From positions 1 through 16,215 of the forward strand of contig UREN01000044.1 of assembly GCA_900546885.1 (NCBI GenBank): a stretch of DNA of 16,215 bases, given 5' to 3'. The position numbers and the translations under genes were made by a program. Source of the stretch: an uncultured Oscillospiraceae bacterium. GTDB lineage: Bacteria > Bacillota > Clostridia > Oscillospirales > Ruminococcaceae. The notes under the pieces were generated by a model. The model was not told the DNA's origin and did no database searches. It saw nothing but the letters and a program-made list of their open reading frames with translations. This document shows, piece after piece, positions 13,317 to 16,215 of the stretch (within the stretch, counting starts at the first letter, position 1; every line of letters begins with the position of its first letter).

Positions 13317-13889
13317 TCAATACAGCTTGGCGCCTGCGGGAATGTGGTCGTCCACCATCAGGCAGTGCAGCTTTTCCACGCCTTCTTCGTGGTGCACGGC
13401 AGAGATAATCATGCCGCACGAATCAATGCCCATCATTTTGCGGGGCGGCAGGTTTGTAATGGCAATCAGCGTTTTGCCCACCAGCTCTTCCGGCTCGTAG
13501 GTGTCATGGATGCCGCTGAGAATCACACGGTCTGTGCCGGTGCCGTCGTCCAGCACAAACTTCAAAAGCTTTTTGCTTTTGGGCACGGCCGTGCACTCTT
13601 TCACCTTCACCGCGCGGAAATCGGACTTTGAGAAGGTGTCAAAATCTACAAACTCCTCAAACAGCGGCTCAATCTCCACCTTCGAGAAATCAATGGCCTG
13701 CGCTGCGGCCGGGGCGGCGGGCGCATCTTCCTGCTGCACGGGGGCCTCCTGGCGCTGCGCGGGCGCGGCCTTTTCCAGCGGCTTCATTGTGGGGAACACC
13801 CCGCCGGTCTCTTCATCCGGTTTCATCACGGCCTGATGTGTTGAAAAAGCACCATTTTTACGAGGGTTTTCTAACTTTTTGGATTCCAT
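13317..13889 (-). CDS. Stand-alone C-terminal tRNA-binding domain of methionyl-tRNA synthetase type
   Basis: Protein of 190 aa. Residues about 82-190 are a complete tRNA-binding OB fold (PF01588), as at the C-terminus of methionyl-tRNA synthetases: FDTFSKSDFRAVKVKECTAVPKSKKLLKF, then ILSGIHDTYEPEELVGKTLIAITNLPPRKMMGIDSCGMIISA, ending IPAGAKLY. Residues 27-40 (ETGGVFPTMKPLEK) resemble the LFPRI-type linker that follows the synthetase anticodon-binding domain. Residues 41-66 are a flexible Ala/Pro/Gln linker. No catalytic synthetase domain is encoded upstream. The ATG at 13889 has AGGAGG seven bases upstream. The frame stays open to 14108, but that part is untranslated leader. It may be a separate beta subunit that captures tRNA for a synthetase encoded elsewhere, or a paralogous fragment. 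CsaA-like proteins share the fold but lack this N-terminal extension. Confidence 0.78.
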   Translation of the reverse strand: MESKKLENPRKNGAFSTHQAVMKPDEETGGVFPTMKPLEKAAPAQRQEAPVQQEDAPAAPAAAQAIDFSKVEIEPLFEEFVDFDTFSKSDFRAVKVKECTAVPKSKKLLKFVLDDGTGTDRVILSGIHDTYEPEELVGKTLIAITNLPPRKMMGIDSCGMIISAVHHEEGVEKLHCLMVDDHIPAGAKLY

Positions 13890-13926
13890 AGGATGTCCTC
13901 CTGTGCCGTCTGGTTCGGGGCAAAAG

Positions 13927-13953
13927 TTGTAGAAAAATTGTAGAAAGTTGTAT
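13927..13953. repeat. Three short direct repeats in the leader, spaced about one helical turn
   Basis: TTGTAG at 13927 and 13938 and TTGTAT at 13948 (CTACAA-type on the minus strand) recur every 10-11 bp in the leader of the tRNA-binding gene. They may be chance in an AT-rich stretch. Confidence 0.4.
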
Positions 13954-14040
13954 TGGCTCAATATCGACTTCAAATTGGCACAGCGAATGGTTACATTGTT
14001 TGAAAAGACGCCATTGTAAAATTGCCCCATTTGCAGGAAA

Positions 14041-14082
14041 GCCTGTATGAGCCCCGCACAGGATTGCCTTGCAGATTCATAC
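14041..14082 (-). other. Hairpin at the 5' end of the tRNA-binding gene leader
   Basis: On the minus strand CTGTATGA near the predicted transcript start pairs perfectly with TCATACAG, enclosing about 26 nt. The leader is about 190 nt long, but the T-box signature GGGTGG-ACCGCG is absent. Confidence 0.4.
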
Positions 14083-14089
14083 AGAAACA

Positions 14090-14118
14090 AGTATAGCATA
14101 AGCCTCAAAGATGTTCAA
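14090..14118 (-). promoter_or_regulatory. Promoter of the tRNA-binding domain gene
   Basis: On the minus strand -35 TTGAAC (14118-14113), a 17-bp spacer and -10 TATACT (14095-14090). An overlapping alternative pairs TTGACT, five bases upstream, with TATGCT, also at 17 bp. Confidence 0.6.
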
Positions 14119-14134
14119 GTCAACGGTTTTTTCG

Positions 14135-14163
14135 TTGGCGCACTCAATTTCATACCTTATATA
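14135..14163 (+). promoter_or_regulatory. Weak candidate promoter facing the accessory genes
   Basis: TTGGCG (14135-14140), 17 bp, TATATA (14158-14163). It is back to back with the promoter at 14090-14118. The predicted start would fall very close to the ribosome binding site of the ORF at 14180, which weakens the call. Confidence 0.3.
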
Positions 14164-14179
14164 TAAAAAGGAGAAAGCC

Positions 14180-14389
14180 ATGCCAACCTATCAATTACAA
14201 ATTAAACAGATTGTGGACTACCCACGCTGCCGGATCTACCGGCAGTTTGTCCGCTTTCTGATGGAGGACCGGAGCATTCGCGTAAGCGGGGGCTCCGGCC
14301 TTTTTTGCGGCACTTTTGATTGTTACGCATTACAAGTTAGATCCCTTTTCGGGCTGCCGCCGGGAAGGTTTACTACACCACGCGCATGA
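14180..14389 (+). pseudogene. Truncated N-terminus of a conjugative-element DNA-binding-type protein
   Basis: ORF of 69 codons beginning MPTYQLQIKQIVDYPRCRIY, with a good AAGGAG site five bases before the ATG. From memory, this N-terminus, through RIYRQFVRFLMEDRSIRVSGGSGLF, resembles proteins of about 300 aa carried by integrative conjugative elements of gut Firmicutes; that match was not checked. After GLF (about residue 42) the likeness stops and the frame runs into unrelated sequence and a stop, so it looks like a remnant. Its end overlaps the next small ORF by ATGA. A terminator-like hairpin lies inside it at 14269-14306. It could instead be a working leader ORF, because the start, the ribosome binding site and the overlap are intact. 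Confidence 0.5.
14269..14306 (+). terminator. Terminator-like hairpin inside the truncated ORF
   Basis: CCGGAGC (14269-14275) pairs with GCTCCGG (14292-14298), with an inner CGC-GTAA-GCG helix, followed by CC and six T. A second perfect hairpin, CTGCCGG/CCGGCAG, lies just upstream at 14227-14245. It may be an attenuator for the genes downstream, or an accident of the coding sequence. Confidence 0.5.
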
Positions 14390-14502
14390 ACAGTACTTGC
14401 TGCGCTTTGGGCTTGCTCTTCTGTACAGAAACTAGCAGGTCGCCACTTTTGAACTTACACTCTCTCCCTCGGTGGAGAATTGAACAGGAGGTCTTACCAT
14501 GA
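14386..14502 (+). CDS. Tiny ORF linked by ATGA overlaps on both sides
   Basis: 38 codons, beginning MNSTCCALGLLFCTETSRSP. The ATG overlaps the stop of the preceding ORF (ATGA at 14386-14389), and its own TGA overlaps the ATG of the next gene (14499-14502). There is no well-spaced ribosome binding site; GGGAAGG is 17 nt away. It could carry ribosomes through to the 184-aa gene or could be accidental. No function is recognised. Confidence 0.3.
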   Translation: MNSTCCALGLLFCTETSRSPLLNLHSLPRWRIEQEVLP

Positions 14503-15053
14503 AGAAATTTGTTGAAAAAGATGTCGCAGAGAACCCTCTGTACCATGATACCTGGAAACTGCTGAAAAAATATCGCGACGTGGTTTGGAGCTTGGAGATT
14601 TCCGTCCAGCATGTGCGGGCCAAGTTCGAGATTGAATACGGCACCTCCATCGAAGAATTTCTGGATTCCGTTTATCTTGCCGGCGCTGACCTGAACGGGA
14701 GCAACATTGAGCACCATGCCAAGTGCATTGAGCGCAGCCACAAGATGCTAAAGCTCCTGGATTCAGCAGTCGAATTGCTCCGTACCCGGCACAAGAACGG
14801 CGAGGCATATTACTGGCTGCTGTACTACTCCTTCCTCTCCCCTCAGCAGCTGAAGAATGTGGAGGAAATCATCGAAAACCTGCGTCCGCACATCCGGGAC
14901 ATCTCCTTCCGCACCTACTACCGCAAGCGGCGGGAAGCCATTGACGCCCTTAGTTCAGTGCTGTGGGGCTACACCTCCAAGGACAGTCTGGATGTGCTGG
15001 AACAGTTCTTCCCGGGCACAAAGCCTGCCGGGAATCGCGCAGACAACCGCTAA
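14499..15053 (+). CDS. Conserved-looking hypothetical protein of the accessory segment (184 aa)
   Basis: Cytoplasmic, mostly helical protein with a strong AGGAGGT six bases before the ATG. Seen: the charged N-terminus ENPLYHDTWKLLKKYRDVVW; a central segment with GADLNGSNIEHHAKCIERSH; then HKNGEAYYWLLYYSFLSPQQL and a basic stretch ISFRTYYRKRREAIDALSSV, which reads like a helix-turn-helix or sigma-region-4-type unit as in ArpU-like phage and element proteins. No signal peptide or membrane helix. The codon use is coherent and the frame full length, so it is a real gene. I do not recognise it with certainty. A regulatory role in a mobile element is inferred from the neighbouring element remnant. 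It is followed by a strong terminator. Confidence 0.7.
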   Translation: MKKFVEKDVAENPLYHDTWKLLKKYRDVVWSLEISVQHVRAKFEIEYGTSIEEFLDSVYLAGADLNGSNIEHHAKCIERSHKMLKLLDSAVELLRTRHKNGEAYYWLLYYSFLSPQQLKNVEEIIENLRPHIRDISFRTYYRKRREAIDALSSVLWGYTSKDSLDVLEQFFPGTKPAGNRADNR

Positions 15054-15091
15054 CTTAGAGCTAATTTGATTCGCGTCCCCAAAATATATTT

Positions 15092-15139
15092 AGCAGCGCC
15101 TGTGGAGTGACAATTCGCTGCTCCACAGGCTTGTTTTTT
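15092..15139 (+). terminator. Terminator after the 184-aa gene, with a competing helix
   Basis: GCCTGTGGAG (15098-15107) pairs perfectly with CTCCACAGGC (15121-15130), followed by TTGTTTTTTC. A second possible helix, AGCAGCG (15092-15098) with CGCTGCT (15116-15122), overlaps both arms and excludes the first. Confidence 0.88.
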
Positions 15140-15143
15140 CTCA

Positions 15144-15171
15144 TTGACCTTTTGGGGGTATACATTATATA
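15144..15171 (+). promoter_or_regulatory. Candidate promoter in the gap before the ATPase fragment
   Basis: The -35 TTGACC (five of six bases, 15144-15149), a 16-bp spacer and -10 TATATA (15166-15171), just past the terminator. No intact gene begins within the next 85 nt, so it may once have driven the missing 5' part. Confidence 0.4.
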
Positions 15172-15230
15172 TTTTTCCATAACAAGTTGTTTTTTAGTTC
15201 TCCCGTCTAAGATTTTATCTTTTGCTTGCG

Positions 15231-15259
15231 TTGTTTTTTCACAAAAAGCGGGTTATAAT
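15231..15259 (+). promoter_or_regulatory. Candidate promoter with consensus -10 at the edge of the ATPase fragment
   Basis: TTGTTT (15231-15236), 17 bp, and a perfect TATAAT (15254-15259), overlapping the first base of the truncated reading frame. Confidence 0.4.
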
Positions 15260-16014
15260 TGGTAAAACCTTGGTATTGGGATGTTACTTACCCCAAAGTG
15301 ATCCCGGTTTTGGAGTGGTTTGCTTCCTGCCAAATCATCACGAAGAATTCTGCGGCGGATGCTTACAGGCTTGAGGCAGAACAGCTGAAAGATGCTGATT
15401 ACCGGCGTGCGATCGCCTCTATGCTGCGTGCTACAGATTTTGGAATACAGGCTCTGCAAATGCGCGATTCAGGTCCTGCTCTCTCTCAACACAGTGACAT
15501 CTTTACAAATATCGAGGCCATTCACACGGTACGAGACACCAACGGGAATACATTTGCCTATGCGTTAAATATGGCAGAGGAATCCGACGGCACCAACAGT
15601 TATTTCAAACTGATCGGCGTTGTGAAAAAGACTTTAGACCAGGGAACGCTTCTTGTGGCTGATGATATGGATGCACATCTGCATCCTCTCTTGGCCAGGC
15701 ACCTGGTTTCCCTATTTGACAGTGCAGAATTCAATCCCAAAGGTGCTCAGTTAATTTTCACATCTCACAGCACCAATCTTCTTGATATGGATTTGTTGAG
15801 AAGAGATCAAATTTGGTTCACAGAAAAAGGCGAACAGACAGCGGCCACCGATTTATTCTCCCTTTACGATTTTTCCGTTCGCAAAGATATGAAAGTAGAG
15901 AAGGGATATTTAATCGGTCGTTTTGGTGCGATTCCCTTTATCAAGGGAGATCTGCAAAATAGTACGCGGACAGCAACGCAGAAAATGAAAACCTGCGATA
16001 TAGAGGCCCCATGA
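15259..16014 (+). pseudogene. 5'-truncated AAA/ABC-type ATPase (RloA-like), C-terminal half only
   Basis: Open frame of 251 codons with an in-frame TAA directly upstream, no ATG near its start (only TTG) and no ribosome binding site. Seen: IPVLEWFASCQII (15-27); an ABC-type signature EESDGT (107-112); Walker B LLVADDMDAHLHP (131-143), where the usual Glu is Asp (D136); the switch histidine in FTSHSTNLLD (167-176); and GYLIGRFGAIPFI (216-228), a C-terminal motif known in ATPases of RloA and related defence-type proteins. The Walker A P-loop and the whole N-terminal half are missing. After KGDLQ the tail (231-251) does not look like the family, and the stop lies in a terminator stem, so the 3' end may be altered too. 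Most likely a decayed relic; the RloA link is by motif only. Confidence 0.7.
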
Positions 16015-16040
16015 GATCAGAAAATCTCATGGGGCCTTTT
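16004..16040 (+). terminator. Terminator overlapping the stop of the ATPase fragment
   Basis: A perfect 14-bp stem AGGCCCCATGAGAT (16004-16017) with 16024-16037, a 6-nt loop, then a short T run. The TGA at 16012-16014 is inside the stem. Confidence 0.85.
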
Positions 16041-16215
16041 CAGCTGGCTTCAAGATTTCCACCTAAATCCATGCCATAGATGAGTATTCTCAGCCATGGT
16101 CGCTGTACTCTCTTCTCCATCTGTGATATGTTTGACTTGTTAGAGAATGAATTTTTTATTCAATCAGATTTTTCTTTCCTTGCTGCAGAATTTTCAGAAG
16201 TTTTTCCTATTTACT
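16041..16215. other. AT-rich tail with no supported gene
   Basis: No ribosome binding site, hairpin or complete reading frame was found here. A frame from ATG 16080 stays open to the window edge (45 codons), but nothing else supports it. Confidence 0.5.

Noticed and set aside
11146..13631. Plus-strand open frames opposite fucO and the HAD gene
   Set aside because: Complementary-frame artefacts of GC-rich coding sequence.
13890..14090. T-box or SAM riboswitch for a MetRS-related gene
   Set aside because: No T-box specifier/antiterminator signature and no SAM-I core sequence could be found.
13890..14108. N-terminal extension of the tRNA-binding protein
   Set aside because: Starts within the promoter region and reads through the structured leader; ATG 13889 has AGGAGG.
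14111..14179. N-terminal extension of the 69-codon ORF
   Set aside because: Overlaps promoter elements; AAGGAG immediately precedes ATG 14180.
16150..16206. Possible C-terminus of a minus-strand gene (EKLLKILQQGKKNLIE)
   Set aside because: Attractive coiled sequence ending in TAA, but an in-frame TAG lies directly upstream before the window edge.
16080..16215. Start of a further plus-strand gene (45 open codons to the edge)
   Set aside because: No ribosome binding site or promoter, Phe/Ser-rich translation in AT-rich DNA; too little to call, and no RloB-like start is recognisable.
1..16215. tRNA, rRNA, CRISPR array, insertion sequence or integrase
   Set aside because: None seen on reading either strand; no cloverleaf-like segments, no regularly spaced long repeats and no transposase motifs.

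Overview
The window looks like chromosome of a GC-rich anaerobic Firmicute, most likely a gut Clostridia member of the Oscillospiraceae/Ruminococcaceae type. This rests on Firmicutes-only families (the GlpP antiterminator, DUF1667), strong AGGAGG ribosome binding sites, GC-rich hairpin terminators with U tracts, very GC-rich third codon positions, and relics resembling conjugative elements of gut Firmicutes. The species cannot be named from this sequence.

Layout. 1-3033 (+): an NhaC-type antiporter and a MATE exporter, each a separate unit with its own terminator. 3278-6352 (-): a tightly overlapped three-gene operon encoding a GlpA-like FAD dehydrogenase with a C-terminal [2Fe-2S] domain, a second FAD/NAD oxidoreductase and a DUF1667 cysteine protein. 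6534-8459 (-): a large membrane protein with an extracytoplasmic alpha/beta-hydrolase domain followed by about eight transmembrane helices, less GC-rich than its neighbours. 8908-11023 (+): glpP and glpK. 11164-12312 (-): a close fucO homologue. 12513-13229 (-): a HAD phosphatase. 13317-13889 (-): a stand-alone C-terminal tRNA-binding domain of the methionyl-tRNA synthetase type. 14180-16014 (+): a compositionally different accessory segment with a truncated element gene, a tiny coupled ORF, a conserved-looking 184-aa protein and a 5'-truncated AAA/ABC-type ATPase.

How the parts fit. Glycerol phosphorylated by GlpK gives glycerol-3-phosphate (G3P). G3P is the ligand of the antiterminator GlpP and the likely substrate of the GlpA-like operon. 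Both glpP-glpK and the GlpA-like operon carry intrinsic terminators in their 5' leaders, as expected for GlpP-controlled antitermination. The glpP promoter also carries a perfect 24-bp palindrome exactly between and over its -35 and -10 boxes, suggesting a second, repressor-based control. The hydrolase gene, divergent from glpP, has a long leader with its own terminator. FucO could re-oxidise NADH by making 1,2-propanediol from lactaldehyde, or act on other short polyols.

The most notable points are the double control of glpPK, the quinone-anchor-free three-protein G3P dehydrogenase module, the hydrolase/polytopic fusion with an attenuated leader, and the chain of ATGA-overlapping ORFs in the accessory segment. 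No tRNA, rRNA, CRISPR array or intact insertion sequence was seen.
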